Assembly: GCF_000014225.1 (NCBI RefSeq)
Contig: NC_008228.1
Coordinates: forward strand, 2,108,001 to 2,172,000
DNA length: 64,000 nucleotides
Direction of reading: 5' to 3'
Source: Paraglaciecola sp. T6c
GTDB taxonomy: Bacteria > Pseudomonadota > Gammaproteobacteria > Enterobacterales > Alteromonadaceae
Part shown: in pieces, positions 38,266-47,671 of the stretch
Position numbering within the stretch: position 1 is the first letter of the stretch
Layout: every line of letters starts with the position of its first letter
Position numbers and translations under genes: made by a program
Notes under the pieces: model-generated
Told to the model about the DNA's origin: nothing
The model's input: the letters and a program-made list of their open reading frames with translations, nothing else
Database searches by the model: none

Positions 38266-38766
38266 ATGCGATTACTGTTACCCTTAAAATATTACGACGA
38301 CGCTGGGCGTGTTAAGCCATCAAAATCTATTTTATGGTGTTTATTTTATATTTGTCGCCCTATGTGGGTATTTGTCGCTTCATTGACATTTCGTCAAGAT
38401 AGCGGAGCCTTGTTAGCGCTGTTTTATCCGCACAATAGCTACTTCTATTCTAGTTTGTTGATTGCTTTGCCTGGATTTCTGGTTGTTTTACTAATTAGTT
38501 TTCGCACAAAGTTATGGGACACCCGAGCACGATTCTCTTTTCGTTTAATCAAGCCCTTTATTCTCTTAAGTCTATTTGTTGATATCGGCTTTCACGTTTT
38601 TATCGCCGCTAAACAAAACTGGGGCTTTTCGTGGCTTATTGCGTTAACTCTATTGCTAGATTGTATTTATTTCTACTGGGTCAAAAAAAATCTGCATTTA
38701 ACCTTGTTGACGCGTGACTGGATGAAGGCAGAAGAAGGAATGGGTCCTAAAGAGCAACCAAGATAA
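38266..38766 (+). CDS. DUF2919 family membrane protein
   Basis: A 166-residue protein with four TM helices. LPLKYYDDAGRVKPSKSILW at the start, ICRPMWVFVASLTFRQDSGALLALFYP after it and a C-terminal FYWVKKNLHLTLLTRDW fit DUF2919, seen in Vibrio and Alteromonas relatives. No function is known. It follows the GNAT gene by 19 nt, so a shared transcript is likely. Confidence 0.82.
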   Translation: MRLLLPLKYYDDAGRVKPSKSILWCLFYICRPMWVFVASLTFRQDSGALLALFYPHNSYFYSSLLIALPGFLVVLLISFRTKLWDTRARFSFRLIKPFILLSLFVDIGFHVFIAAKQNWGFSWLIALTLLLDCIYFYWVKKNLHLTLLTRDWMKAEEGMGPKEQPR

Positions 38767-38891
38767 TCGAGCTATTACTATTTTCTCGCCGGTTGCGCTT
38801 CAATAAATACCTACACAGGGAAAGCGTAAACGAACGAGAATCTTGATTTTATCACTTCAATTCCTTTTCTTCTTTTCATTTGAATGGTTAA

Positions 38892-38921
38892 ACTGCTTCG
38901 GCGGGCGGGCGCCGAAGCAGT
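38892..38921. terminator. Strong GC-rich 12-bp perfect hairpin between convergent genes
   Basis: ACTGCTTCGGCG (38892-38903) and CGCCGAAGCAGT (38910-38921) pair perfectly around GGCGGG. It lies between the convergent DUF2919 gene and the 137-aa gene, 11 nt from the latter's stop. There is no T-run on either side, so a classical intrinsic terminator is unlikely; it may protect 3' ends or block read-through. Confidence 0.6.
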
Positions 38922-38932
38922 GTATTAACACA

Positions 38933-39346
38933 TTATTGAACGTTATTGGCGACCGCTTGCTCGAAATAGTTTTTCACGCTGACCTGACTGTCATTGACTA
39001 GGCGTTGATAACAGATCCCTGCGAATGCGTAGGTGTTTCCAGCGTATTCCAGCACGACATAGGGTGCGCGCTTATCGGATTCATCGTACTTCCAAAATCC
39101 GCCGACTTTGTGGCGAAATAACTCGCCGACATAAGCCCCGTATATATTACAAATAGTGAATACGGCGTTATCTTCTAACGCTTGGGATTCATACTTGCCA
39201 AGCCAACTCAAAATAACATCATCTACTAAAGAAAGACTTTGTTCTGTTTCATCTAAGATGATGCCGAACTCTTGCTCGGTCGTTTCAATAGCATTTTGAG
39301 CGCTATCGATCATAAGTTGGGTGAGTTCTTCTTGGGTCATTTGCAT
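38933..39346 (-). CDS. Hypothetical protein, 137 aa, downstream of LysR regulator
   Basis: I do not recognise this protein. The ATG at 39346 is chosen because GGAG lies 6 nt upstream; a TTG 12 nt further up is possible. It is acidic and soluble, with a helical N-terminal half (TQEELTQLMIDSAQNAIETTEQ) and a C-terminal half with strand-like segments IYGAYVGELFRH, GGFWKYDES, PYVVLEYAGNTYAFAGICYQR. The latter looks like a small alpha/beta fold. It begins 23 nt after the LysR-type gene and is probably in one transcript with it. Confidence 0.75.
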   Translation of the reverse strand: MQMTQEELTQLMIDSAQNAIETTEQEFGIILDETEQSLSLVDDVILSWLGKYESQALEDNAVFTICNIYGAYVGELFRHKVGGFWKYDESDKRAPYVVLEYAGNTYAFAGICYQRLVNDSQVSVKNYFEQAVANNVQ

Positions 39347-39369
39347 CTTGGTCTCCAATATTGACGTTA

Positions 39370-40311
39370 TTATTCTTTATACGAGTTAGTGTAAGAGTCA
39401 CTGAGCGAGCTATTGTAAAAGCTATTAAAGGTGCTTTGTTGAATCAGTGTTTGATAAAGCAACTGTGTGCCAGGCCCACAAGAGTCTGGTTTAGGTTTAA
39501 CCACATAACAAATCAGCGGGCGTAAGCTACTGCCTTTTATGGGCAAACGGTGAAGCGAATTCGAAGCAATTAAATCTTCGATGATAAAATCTGGTAGCCA
39601 GCAAAAGCCAATATTTTGCAACAATAAATCAATTGCCGTTTCAAAGGTGCTGACTGTCCAACGCTGTTCTGATTTTAACCAGCCTTGTTTTTCGCTTGGG
39701 GTGTTGGATGTATCTTTAATAACGAGTTGAAGGTGTTGCTGTAAGTCATTTAATTCGACGGGGCCATCTAGTGCTGCAAGTTGATGTTCGGGGTGACAAA
39801 CGGGATGTAATAAACATTCCGCAATCGGCTCACCTAAAAAACCTCTGGGCATTAGTGGTGATATCACTATGTCAGCCCAGCCCTCGGTAATCGCTTCCTC
39901 TGTACCGGTTAATACTGTTTCGATAATGCGTAACCGGCTGCCTCGGCTTTCAGGATAAAATGTTTTCAATGCCGGATAAAGGAGCTTCTTTGGGTAGGCT
40001 AAGTCAACAGCAATGGTAATTTCGGGCTCCCAATCTTGGTTGATGTTCGCGGCTAATTCTTCTAAATCTTGCACGTTTTGCGTTAGATGGCGAGAGCGAC
40101 GCAGCATGACTTCACCGGCTTCGGTGAGGAATGCTTTTCGCCCTTTAACCTCAAGCAGCTTTACATCAAGTTGGTCTTGAAGCTTAGCAACCGCATGATT
40201 CAAGGACGACTGGCTTTTATTTAAATGAGCCGCCGCGTGAGCATAGCCACCGTGATCGACAACGGCTTGCAGTATTCGCCATTGCTCTAGAGTCGTTTTT
40301 GCACGATACAT
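39370..40311 (-). CDS. LysR-type transcriptional regulator
   Basis: A 313-residue LTTR. The winged HTH is at residues 8-65 (LEQWRILQAVVDHGGYAHAA, then KSQSSLNHAVAKLQDQL and LTEAGEVML). The C-terminal periplasmic-binding-like effector domain (about 95-295) includes ITIAVDLAYPKKLLYPAL and IGFCWLPDFIIEDL. The effector is unknown. Usually such genes regulate a divergent target, which here would be the DedA-like gene at 40436, 124 nt away. Confidence 0.92.
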   Translation of the reverse strand: MYRAKTTLEQWRILQAVVDHGGYAHAAAHLNKSQSSLNHAVAKLQDQLDVKLLEVKGRKAFLTEAGEVMLRRSRHLTQNVQDLEELAANINQDWEPEITIAVDLAYPKKLLYPALKTFYPESRGSRLRIIETVLTGTEEAITEGWADIVISPLMPRGFLGEPIAECLLHPVCHPEHQLAALDGPVELNDLQQHLQLVIKDTSNTPSEKQGWLKSEQRWTVSTFETAIDLLLQNIGFCWLPDFIIEDLIASNSLHRLPIKGSSLRPLICYVVKPKPDSCGPGTQLLYQTLIQQSTFNSFYNSSLSDSYTNSYKE

Positions 40312-40435
40312 TAGGTTTCTATTTTATCGAAAGGATAGGGCTATGCTAGGGGCTGTTGCTTTCAAAAACAACTTAAGTTGATCTCAAATCTCTGATTTAG
40401 CGTAAATTACTCATTATTTACTCAACTGCAATCTT

Positions 40436-41173
40436 ATGCGTTATCACTCTTTGTTACCGCTTTCTGCTTTACTTTCGATCGGTGTTTTTTCGTTACTCAT
40501 CCATCTAGACATTATGCCCTCTGGCATAACGATACTTGAAGAGCTCAAAGTTGCTTTTGCTGGATACTTATATGCGTTGATTCTGATTATTATTTTGGCT
40601 GAGTCGATAGTGTATGTGGGGTTCTATTTTCCTGGCCAGTTTTTCGCGGTGTTGCTCGTGGTGTTAGCCAAGCCGCAGTGGCAGGATATAGTGTATTTGA
40701 CTTTGTGTATGGTCGTCGCGGCAACGTTGGGGTCGTGCATTAATTACTGTCTTGGACATCGACTCGCGAAACCCAATAATGAAAAAAAGAGCCCAGAAAC
40801 AGACGGCGTATATCATGGCACTATTCAAGTACCTGATCACAGTAAGTCTGAAGCCACGTCGGGCGTCCAACATGAAGATGACAAAGCAACCGAAGGGCTT
40901 TCCATCAAATACTTATTGATTGCTATGATCCATATTAATTCGTTAGCTTTTTACATGTTCAAACAAGGTGAGCAAAATAGATCGTTCAACGTGGTTTGGT
41001 TTGCAGGCTTACTGAATTTACCTTATTACTTGCTATTGATTTTTGCCACATCTGTTCTCAGTGAGGAGGTACTGCAACTTGCTGAAAATACGATGTTTTT
41101 ACTATCCGCCATTTCAGTTTGGTTATTGATAAGTGGGTACCTTGACTATAAGAAATATAGAGCAAATATATAA
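40436..41173 (+). CDS. DedA-like membrane protein with charged loop
   Basis: A 245-residue membrane protein. N-terminal helices contain a DedA-like segment, ESIVYVGFYFPGQFFAVLL, followed by GSCINYCLGHRLA, recalling the E-x-PG and G-x3-Y-x-G motifs of DedA/SNARE-associated proteins. A hydrophilic, acidic loop at about 116-160 separates it from a C-terminal membrane part. In that part HINSLAFYMFKQGEQNRSFNVVWFAG has the F-R-x-x-G-like region in altered form. DedA proteins act in lipid flipping and membrane stress. Assignment is tentative. Confidence 0.65.
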   Translation: MRYHSLLPLSALLSIGVFSLLIHLDIMPSGITILEELKVAFAGYLYALILIIILAESIVYVGFYFPGQFFAVLLVVLAKPQWQDIVYLTLCMVVAATLGSCINYCLGHRLAKPNNEKKSPETDGVYHGTIQVPDHSKSEATSGVQHEDDKATEGLSIKYLLIAMIHINSLAFYMFKQGEQNRSFNVVWFAGLLNLPYYLLLIFATSVLSEEVLQLAENTMFLLSAISVWLLISGYLDYKKYRANI

Positions 41174-41197
41174 AATTTTTGCGCGGTAGAAGGAACG

Positions 41198-41989
41198 CTA
41201 GACGGTCTGACTCGCTTTATATAGGATTTTTTTCATCACTCGGGCCGCTGCAACAAAGCCAAATGAAGCCGTGACTGCTACTGATGCACCAAAACCATTA
41301 CTGCAGTCAAGTTTGACGCTGCCATCGGTTAAGTTTTTTGTTTGGCAAACGGAGCCATTCTCTTGAGGATAACGCAGCTGTTCGGTAGAGAAAACGCAAT
41401 CGATGGCAAAACGCCGTTTTGAATTAGTAGTAAAACCGTATTCTTTCCGCAATACGTAGCGCAGCTTAGCGGCTAATGGGTCTTGAATGGTTTTAGCCAA
41501 GTCAGCTACCGCTATTTGCGTAGGATCAATTTGACCCCCGGCTCCACCTATTGTGATGATAGGGATTTTAGTGCGCTTGCAGTGAGCAATCATTGCGGCT
41601 TTCGCTTTTACGCTATCCGTGGCCTCGACTACGTAGTCCATATGTTTGTTAAGGAGTTCCTTGGCATTATCTGGGGTAACGAAATCCTCGATAACATCGA
41701 CCTTACAGTCAGGATTAATTTGTAAAATACGCTCACGCATGGCATCGACTTTTGCCTCGCCAATAGTACTTTGCAAAGCGTGAATTTGCCGATTGGTGTT
41801 GGTAACGCAAATGTCATCCAGGTCGATTAACGTGATATGGCCTATGGCGCTGCGTGCTAACGCTTCTGCTACCCAAGAGCCGACACCACCAATGCCAACA
41901 ATACATACATGGGATGCACGTAGAGTGTCTGTTTCATTTATGCCATATAAACGCTGCGTGCCGCCGAAGCGTTGTGAAAATTGACTCAT
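41198..41989 (-). CDS. tcdA: tRNA threonylcarbamoyladenosine dehydratase TcdA (CsdL)
   Basis: A 263-residue E1-like ATP-dependent enzyme that cyclises t6A37 to ct6A37 in ANN-decoding tRNAs. It has the start pattern RFGGTQRLYG, the nucleotide motif CIVGIGGVGSWVAEALARSAIG, LIDLDDICVTNTNRQIHAL, and the VEATDSVKAKAAMI region. The position of the redox-prone cysteine region near CVFSTEQLRYP agrees. In E. coli it receives help from CsdA/CsdE; here that partner is a fused gene at 8627-10330. It is oriented away from manC. Confidence 0.95.
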   Translation of the reverse strand: MSQFSQRFGGTQRLYGINETDTLRASHVCIVGIGGVGSWVAEALARSAIGHITLIDLDDICVTNTNRQIHALQSTIGEAKVDAMRERILQINPDCKVDVIEDFVTPDNAKELLNKHMDYVVEATDSVKAKAAMIAHCKRTKIPIITIGGAGGQIDPTQIAVADLAKTIQDPLAAKLRYVLRKEYGFTTNSKRRFAIDCVFSTEQLRYPQENGSVCQTKNLTDGSVKLDCSNGFGASVAVTASFGFVAAARVMKKILYKASQTV

Positions 41990-42273
41990 GCTATTGGACC
42001 CATGTTAATTGACTGAGAGTATAAAAACGTAATCGTATCTTAATATCTAATAGTTATTATATCAGGGTAAGGTACGCTTTTTGCAAGTAGTCAGCTTCGT
42101 TCTTAGCCCGGTATTTTGATAATTGCTGAGTACAACGCTTAATAAACGTTAAAAAGCGTGGTTTTTTAAGCATATAAACGCCCAGTACATTGAATTAATC
42201 GCGGGCTTTTAATAGTATTCCAGCACAAAATATTAGCCGTAAAATAGTAAAGATAATTAAAAAGGAAAGTGAA

Positions 42274-43695
42274 ATGAAACCAGTCGTTTTAGCCGGTGGT
42301 AGCGGAAGCCGTTTATGGCCAAAATCTCGTGCGGCATTGCCTAAGCAGTTTTTACGCTTAACGTCGAATTTGACGATGTTGCAAGATACTGTTGCGCGCT
42401 TAGAGGGGACTCAAGCAGAACAACCTATCGTCATTTGTAACGATTCTCATCGCTTTCTTGTCGCAGAGCAGTTACGCCAGCAAAACATAGAGCACGGTGG
42501 CATTTTATTAGAGCCTATGGGGCGCAACACCGCTCCTGCGATTGCACTCGCTGCGTTACATGCCTCGCTAAAGGGGGAAGACCCTACCTTGTTGGTACTT
42601 GCTGCGGATCATTTGATCAATGATAACAAAGCGTTTCATAAAGCCATTGCCCAAGCCGAAGTGCTGGCAGAGCAGGGTAAGTTAGTCACATTCGGCATAG
42701 TGCCAGACAGCGCGCATACGGGTTACGGCTATATTCGTAGCGGTGCAAAAGTAGCGCAAGCAGAAGTGGGCTTTGATGTGGCTGAGTTTGTTGAGAAACC
42801 TGACTTGGCTACGGCGCAGCAATATGTAGACTCAGGGAACTATTTCTGGAACAGCGGTATGTTTTTATTTAAGGCGAGCCGTTATTTAGAAGAACTCGAA
42901 AAGTACGCCCCCGACATGTTGGATATCTGTAAACGTGCGATTGCGACAGAAGCCCCAGATTTAGAATTCGTGCGGGTTGATGCAGATATATTTGCTACAT
43001 GCCCTGATGATTCTATCGATTACGCTGTAATGGAAAAGACTGATTCAGCCGCTGTTGTGCCATTAGATGCAGGTTGGAGCGACGTGGGCAGTTGGTCTTC
43101 CTTATGGGAAACAGCAAAAGAAAAAGATGAAAATCAAAACGTGATCATCGGTGATGCGATATTAGATGACGTTCACAACAGTTATATTAACGCTGAGCAG
43201 CGCCTTATTTCGGTGGTTGGCTTAGATGATGTCGTTGTGGTTGAGACCAAAGATGCGGTTTTGGTTGCCCACAAAGATAAAGTACAAAATATCAAAAATG
43301 TAGTGAACAAACTTAAAGCGGAAAAACGACCAGAGTTTGAATTTCACCGCGAAGTATTCCGTCCATGGGGCAGTTACGACTCAATCGATAACGGTGAACG
43401 TTTTCAAGTGAAGCGTATTACGGTTAAACCGGGAGAAAAGCTTTCCGTGCAAATGCATCATCACAGAGCAGAGCACTGGATCGTAGTAGCGGGCACGGCC
43501 AAAGTCACCAACGGTGAAGAAACCTTACTGTTATGCGAAAACCAATCAACTTATATCCCGGTTGGCGTTATTCACGCATTAGAAAACCCAGGAAAAATCC
43601 CTTTAGAGCTTATTGAAGTGCAATCAGGTACCTACTTGGGCGAAGACGACATTGTGCGTTTTTCTGATCGCTACGGTCGCGTTGAGTCTAAATAA
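42274..43695 (+). CDS. manC: Mannose-1-phosphate guanylyltransferase / mannose-6-phosphate isomerase
   Basis: A 473-residue bifunctional AlgA-type enzyme giving GDP-mannose for polysaccharides. The N-terminal nucleotidyltransferase motif [20 protein letters not shown] is at residues 6-25, with [16 protein letters not shown] and [10 protein letters not shown]. The C-terminal isomerase cupin (about 350-470) has [13 protein letters not shown], whose His residues bind metal, and [26 protein letters not shown] is just upstream. The 284 nt before it hold a long AT-rich leader with an imperfect hairpin near 42135-42159. It forms an operon with the phosphomannomutase. Confidence 0.96.
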   Translation: MKPVVLAGGSGSRLWPKSRAALPKQFLRLTSNLTMLQDTVARLEGTQAEQPIVICNDSHRFLVAEQLRQQNIEHGGILLEPMGRNTAPAIALAALHASLKGEDPTLLVLAADHLINDNKAFHKAIAQAEVLAEQGKLVTFGIVPDSAHTGYGYIRSGAKVAQAEVGFDVAEFVEKPDLATAQQYVDSGNYFWNSGMFLFKASRYLEELEKYAPDMLDICKRAIATEAPDLEFVRVDADIFATCPDDSIDYAVMEKTDSAAVVPLDAGWSDVGSWSSLWETAKEKDENQNVIIGDAILDDVHNSYINAEQRLISVVGLDDVVVVETKDAVLVAHKDKVQNIKNVVNKLKAEKRPEFEFHREVFRPWGSYDSIDNGERFQVKRITVKPGEKLSVQMHHHRAEHWIVVAGTAKVTNGEETLLLCENQSTYIPVGVIHALENPGKIPLELIEVQSGTYLGEDDIVRFSDRYGRVESK

Positions 43696-43723
43696 GAATA
43701 ATGAGTGACAAGGATTTGATGAA

Positions 43724-45169
43724 ATGAAGATTACCTGTTTTAAAGCCTACGACATTCGCGGCAAGCTGATTGAACAGTTGGACGAGCGCATTGCTTATCG
43801 TATAGGACGGGCGTTTGCTCAGCACTTTAGTGCGAAAACGGTAGTAGTGGGGGGGGACGTGCGTCTTACTTCCGAGCCATTGAAGCTCGCATTGTCTGCC
43901 GGCTTGATTGATGGCGGAGCCTCCGTCAGCGATTTAGGCATGACGGGCACCGAGGAAATTTATTTTGCCACCAAACATCTTGGTGTTGATGGCGGCGTAG
44001 AAGTGACAGCGAGTCACAACCCTATAGATTACAATGGAATGAAGCTTGTAAAAGAGGGCTCACGCCCAGTTAGCGGAGATACGGGGTTGTTCGCAGTACA
44101 AGCCTTAGCTGAAAGTTTCAGTGAAAGCGAAGTAGAGACTGGTCTTAAGCAATATTCAACAGCGTTTGTTACTGACGATGAATTCATTCAGGGAAAATGT
44201 AGTGTTGCGCCTGAAAAGTTACAAGCAAGTGGTCAATATAACGTCATCTCTATCATGGATGCTTATGTTGAACATATGCAAAGCTATGTAAACGTTAATA
44301 ATTTCTCACCCCTTAAATTGGTGGTAAATGCGGGCAATGGGGCAGCAGGTAAAGCCTTGGATGCAATAGAATCTGCCTTTTTACAAAAAGGCGTGCCCAT
44401 CGAATTTATAAAAATTCATCACCAACCTGATGGACATTTTCCAAACGGTATACCTAATCCTTTGTTACCAGAGAGCCGCGCGGATACTGCAAATGCAGTT
44501 ATCCAGAATAAGGCAAATATGGGAATAGCATGGGATGGTGACTTTGACCGTTGTTTTTTATTCGATGAAAAAGGTGAGTTCGTCGAAGGGTATTACATCG
44601 TTGGTTTGTTAGCGCAAGCCTTTTTAGAAAAAGACCCTGGGGCCAAAATTATTTACGATCCCCGGGTGTATTGGAATACCGAAGACATCGTGAAAAATGC
44701 AGGTGGTGTGCCGATTAAGAGTAAAACAGGCCACGCATTCATCAAAGAGCGTATGCGTGCAGACGATGCAGTATATGGCGGAGAGATGAGTGCTCATCAC
44801 TATTTCCGTGATTTCGCTTACTGTGACTCAGGTATGATCCCTTGGTTATTGGTCGCTGAACTACTGTGTTTACAAAATAAACCTTTATCAGAAATGGTCG
44901 CTCAACGGATTGCTGCATTCCCATCATCAGGTGAAATTAATTCTACGTTAGAAAATCCAGATGCGTCTATCGCGAAAATTTTGCAGGCTTACGAAAGTAA
45001 AGCAACTGTAGTGGATTACACAGATGGTATTGGTTTAGAGTTTGATAAATGGCGCTTTAATTTGCGTAAGTCTAATACGGAACCCGTTGTAAGACTTAAT
45101 GTGGAGTCACGAGGTGACATACCACTTATGCAGGCTAAAACAAAAGAGTTATTAGACATATTGAAATAG
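43724..45169 (+). CDS. manB: Phosphomannomutase (ManB/CpsG type)
   Basis: A 481-residue alpha-D-phosphohexomutase converting mannose-6-phosphate to mannose-1-phosphate for ManC. It starts CFKAYDIRG. The phosphoserine loop is [14 protein letters not shown], the metal loop [11 protein letters not shown], sugar-binding [10 protein letters not shown], and phosphate loop [15 protein letters not shown]. It lies 28 nt after manC. A bidirectional terminator follows. Confidence 0.96.
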   Translation: MKITCFKAYDIRGKLIEQLDERIAYRIGRAFAQHFSAKTVVVGGDVRLTSEPLKLALSAGLIDGGASVSDLGMTGTEEIYFATKHLGVDGGVEVTASHNPIDYNGMKLVKEGSRPVSGDTGLFAVQALAESFSESEVETGLKQYSTAFVTDDEFIQGKCSVAPEKLQASGQYNVISIMDAYVEHMQSYVNVNNFSPLKLVVNAGNGAAGKALDAIESAFLQKGVPIEFIKIHHQPDGHFPNGIPNPLLPESRADTANAVIQNKANMGIAWDGDFDRCFLFDEKGEFVEGYYIVGLLAQAFLEKDPGAKIIYDPRVYWNTEDIVKNAGGVPIKSKTGHAFIKERMRADDAVYGGEMSAHHYFRDFAYCDSGMIPWLLVAELLCLQNKPLSEMVAQRIAAFPSSGEINSTLENPDASIAKILQAYESKATVVDYTDGIGLEFDKWRFNLRKSNTEPVVRLNVESRGDIPLMQAKTKELLDILK

Positions 45170-45215
45170 CATTAAAAATAATAGGCAGTGACGACGTTAT
45201 TGCCTAAAGCCACAT

Positions 45216-45247
45216 AAAAAAATAGCGCCAATTGGCGCTATTTTTTT
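45216..45247. terminator. Perfect 32-bp palindrome, bidirectional terminator of manB and gltA
   Basis: Seven A, then TAGCGCCAATTGGCGCTA, then seven T make a perfect inverted repeat centred on AATT. On either strand it gives a GC-containing stem followed by U7. It lies between convergent manB and gltA and can end both transcripts. Confidence 0.95.
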
Positions 45248-45262
45248 ATTCAATTATCAACA

Positions 45263-46543
45263 TTATTTGTCGATTTTGTTGTATTTTCGTTGTGCTTCGC
45301 CAGTGTATAGTTGACGAGGACGGCCGATTTTCTGACCTGGCTGGCTCAACATTTCATGCCAGTGAGATACCCAACCTACCGTTCTTGCTAAAGCAAAAAT
45401 ACAGGTAAACATATTCGTTGGAATACCAATTGCCTTAAGAATAATGCCAGAGTAAAAATCTACATTTGGGAACAATTTCTTCTCAGCGAAGTATGGGTCG
45501 CTAAGGGCAATACGCTCTAGCTCCATGGCAACATTCAACAACGGATCGTCAATGTTTAATTCAGCCAATACTTCGTGACAGCTTTCACGCATAACGGTTG
45601 CACGAGGGTCAAAGTTTTTGTAAACACGGTGACCAAAGCCCATTAAGCGGAAAGGATCGTTCTTATCTTTCGCGCGGTCGATAAATTCAGGAATGCGATC
45701 CACTGAACCAATTTCTTGCAGCATGTTTAAACAAGCTTCATTAGCACCACCGTGAGCAGGGCCCCATAATGATGCAACACCAGCGGCAATACATGCATAA
45801 GGATTAGCGCCAGATGAACCCGCTAAACGTACGGTAGACGTAGACGCGTTCTGCTCATGGTCTGCGTGCAATGTAAAGATTCTGTCTACTGCGCGAGCTA
45901 CCACAGGGCTGATTTTGTAATTTTCAGCCGGTACAGAGAACATCATATTTAAGAAGTTTTCAGCGTATGACAAATCGTTACGTGGATAGACAAATGGTTG
46001 ACCAATATTGTACTTGTAACACATGGCGACCAAAGTCGGCATTTTAGCGACTAAACGATACGCACTGCGTAGTCGTTGATCTGCGTCTGAAATGTCTAAA
46101 TCATCGTGATAGAACGAAGCCATTGCGCCAACTGTACCGCACAACATCGCCATAGGGTGGGCATCACGGCGGAATCCACGGAAGAAGTTATTAACCTGAT
46201 CGTGAACCAAGGTATGGCGCGTGATGGTGTCTTTAAATTCACGATACTCTTCAGTCGTTGGCGTCTTGTCATGTAACAACATGTAACATACTTCAATGTA
46301 GTCAGCGTCGCGTGCTAAATCTTCAATTGAGTAGCCGCGATGGAGCAAAATACCTTTTGCGCCGTCTATGTATGTGATTGACGACTCACATGAGCCTGTC
46401 GCCATAAAGCCCGGATCGAAAGTGAAATAACCGCTGGCTCCCAACGTACGTACATCGATTACATCATGCCCTGCAGTACCAGATAGAATCGGAAGTTCGA
46501 CCTCTACATCACCTGCTTTCAAAGTGGCTTTATTGTCTGCCAT
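45263..46543 (-). CDS. gltA: Citrate synthase GltA
   Basis: A 426-residue type II (hexameric, NADH-sensitive in relatives) citrate synthase condensing acetyl-CoA and oxaloacetate. Motifs are [20 protein letters not shown] at the N-terminus, [15 protein letters not shown] with a catalytic histidine, and [16 protein letters not shown] with the second. A strong Shine-Dalgarno GAGGAG precedes the ATG. It is divergent from sdhCDAB, with a 412-nt shared regulatory region. Confidence 0.97.
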   Translation of the reverse strand: MADNKATLKAGDVEVELPILSGTAGHDVIDVRTLGASGYFTFDPGFMATGSCESSITYIDGAKGILLHRGYSIEDLARDADYIEVCYMLLHDKTPTTEEYREFKDTITRHTLVHDQVNNFFRGFRRDAHPMAMLCGTVGAMASFYHDDLDISDADQRLRSAYRLVAKMPTLVAMCYKYNIGQPFVYPRNDLSYAENFLNMMFSVPAENYKISPVVARAVDRIFTLHADHEQNASTSTVRLAGSSGANPYACIAAGVASLWGPAHGGANEACLNMLQEIGSVDRIPEFIDRAKDKNDPFRLMGFGHRVYKNFDPRATVMRESCHEVLAELNIDDPLLNVAMELERIALSDPYFAEKKLFPNVDFYSGIILKAIGIPTNMFTCIFALARTVGWVSHWHEMLSQPGQKIGRPRQLYTGEAQRKYNKIDK

Positions 46544-46955
46544 GTATTGCTCTCCTCAGAAATGTTCTGTTTGCGATAAACCGCATTTTATGATGATTAT
46601 CGGGAAAAATTGGCGCTATTTGTACTCAGGTTGACGCCATAAGTCAATTTAAAACCATTTTCGCTTAATAATTATTCACCCTCATTCTACCCTGAATATT
46701 CATTCTAATTATGCATATAATTTATGCTTGATTATAAACCGTTAATAACGAACAACAATTGTATTTATTGGCGTCGCTGGATATACTCGTGCCTGTCGTC
46801 TAGCTCTTGTTAACATGAATAATAAAAGCAACAACTTGTTTACAATATGGCAACAATCTAGGCGGTAGGACACATGTATCTTTAAGCGATTGGTAAGGTG
46901 CAACACATTACCAAACAATGACTAGACAACCTACGGGTAAAACAGGCATCAAAAC
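46544..46955. promoter_or_regulatory. Divergent gltA / sdhC regulatory region (412 nt, no gene)
   Basis: No plausible coding frame. The region is AT-rich, with an inverted repeat GCATA-TAATT-TATGC at 46713-46727 and a TACAAT near 46840 that could be a -10 for sdhC, without a good -35. Shared regulators such as ArcA or CRP act here in E. coli, but I cannot place confident sites. The sdhC leader after the possible promoter is about 110 nt long. Confidence 0.6.
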
Positions 46956-47330
46956 GTGAAAAAGCAGAGACCAGTTAATTTACAATTAAACACAATCAGT
47001 TTTCCCCCTGCAGCTATAACTTCTATCCTTCATCGCATTACCGGCGTCGCAATGTTTTTTGCGTTGTTGTTTGTGATCTGGGCTTGGGCGGAATCTGTAT
47101 CTTCTCCAGACGGTTTTGCATTTGTGCAAGAACAGATGTCGGGAGTTATCGGTAAAATAATCGCTATCGCTACCATTTCAGCGCTCACCTACCACATTCT
47201 TGGCGGTCTGCGCCATTTAGTGATGGACATGGGTTACTGGGAAGAACTTGAGTCAGGGAATATCAGTGCGAAAATCGTTATCGGTTTATGGATTGTTCTG
47301 ACTGTCGTTGTAGGAGTTTTATTATGCTAA
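46956..47330 (+). CDS. sdhC: Succinate dehydrogenase cytochrome b556 subunit SdhC
   Basis: A 124-residue membrane anchor of complex II with GTG start (in-frame, MKKQRPVNLQLNTISFP). SILHRITGVAMFFALLF is the quinone-site signature, and TYHILGGLRHLVMDMG holds the haem-ligand histidine. It has three TM helices. The sdhD ATG overlaps its last codons by 7 nt. Confidence 0.96.
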   Translation: MKKQRPVNLQLNTISFPPAAITSILHRITGVAMFFALLFVIWAWAESVSSPDGFAFVQEQMSGVIGKIIAIATISALTYHILGGLRHLVMDMGYWEELESGNISAKIVIGLWIVLTVVVGVLLC

Positions 47331-47671
47331 CTAACCAAGCTAACTTTAAGCGTGACGGCGTTCAGGATTACGTTACTGTGCGTGCCACTGCCATCATCAT
47401 GACTGCGTTTACTTTATACATGCTGTGGTTTTTCCTTAGCACCCCAACAGTGACCTATGAGATCTGGCACGAGTTGTTTTCTTCTTTAGGCATGAAAGTA
47501 TTCACTTTTGCAGCGTTAGTGTCTGTGATGCTGCACATTAGAATTGGTTTTTGGCAAGTGCTAACCGATTACGTCAAATCAACAGCCCTTCGCGCTGTTG
47601 TGCAATTTTTTATTAACCTAGTGGCGTTTGTCTATGTTGCTGTAGGTTTATTTGTTTTGTGGGGTCTATAA
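47324..47671 (+). CDS. sdhD: Succinate dehydrogenase membrane anchor SdhD
   Basis: A 115-residue anchor from the ATG at 47324, overlapping the sdhC end; the first in-frame start at 47288 lies deep in sdhC and is not used. Segments NFKRDGVQDYVTVRATAIIM at the start and VMLHIRIGFWQVLTDYVKS with the haem/quinone-site histidine fit SdhD. It has three TM helices and ends directly before sdhA. Confidence 0.95.
   Translation: MLTNQANFKRDGVQDYVTVRATAIIMTAFTLYMLWFFLSTPTVTYEIWHELFSSLGMKVFTFAALVSVMLHIRIGFWQVLTDYVKSTALRAVVQFFINLVAFVYVAVGLFVLWGL

Noticed and set aside
42135-42167. ACGCTT/AAGCGT stem with a 13-nt loop followed by GG and six T, upstream of manC
   Set aside because: No plus-strand gene lies upstream to terminate, the loop is long and the stem short. 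It could be leader attenuation but the evidence is too weak to list as a terminator.
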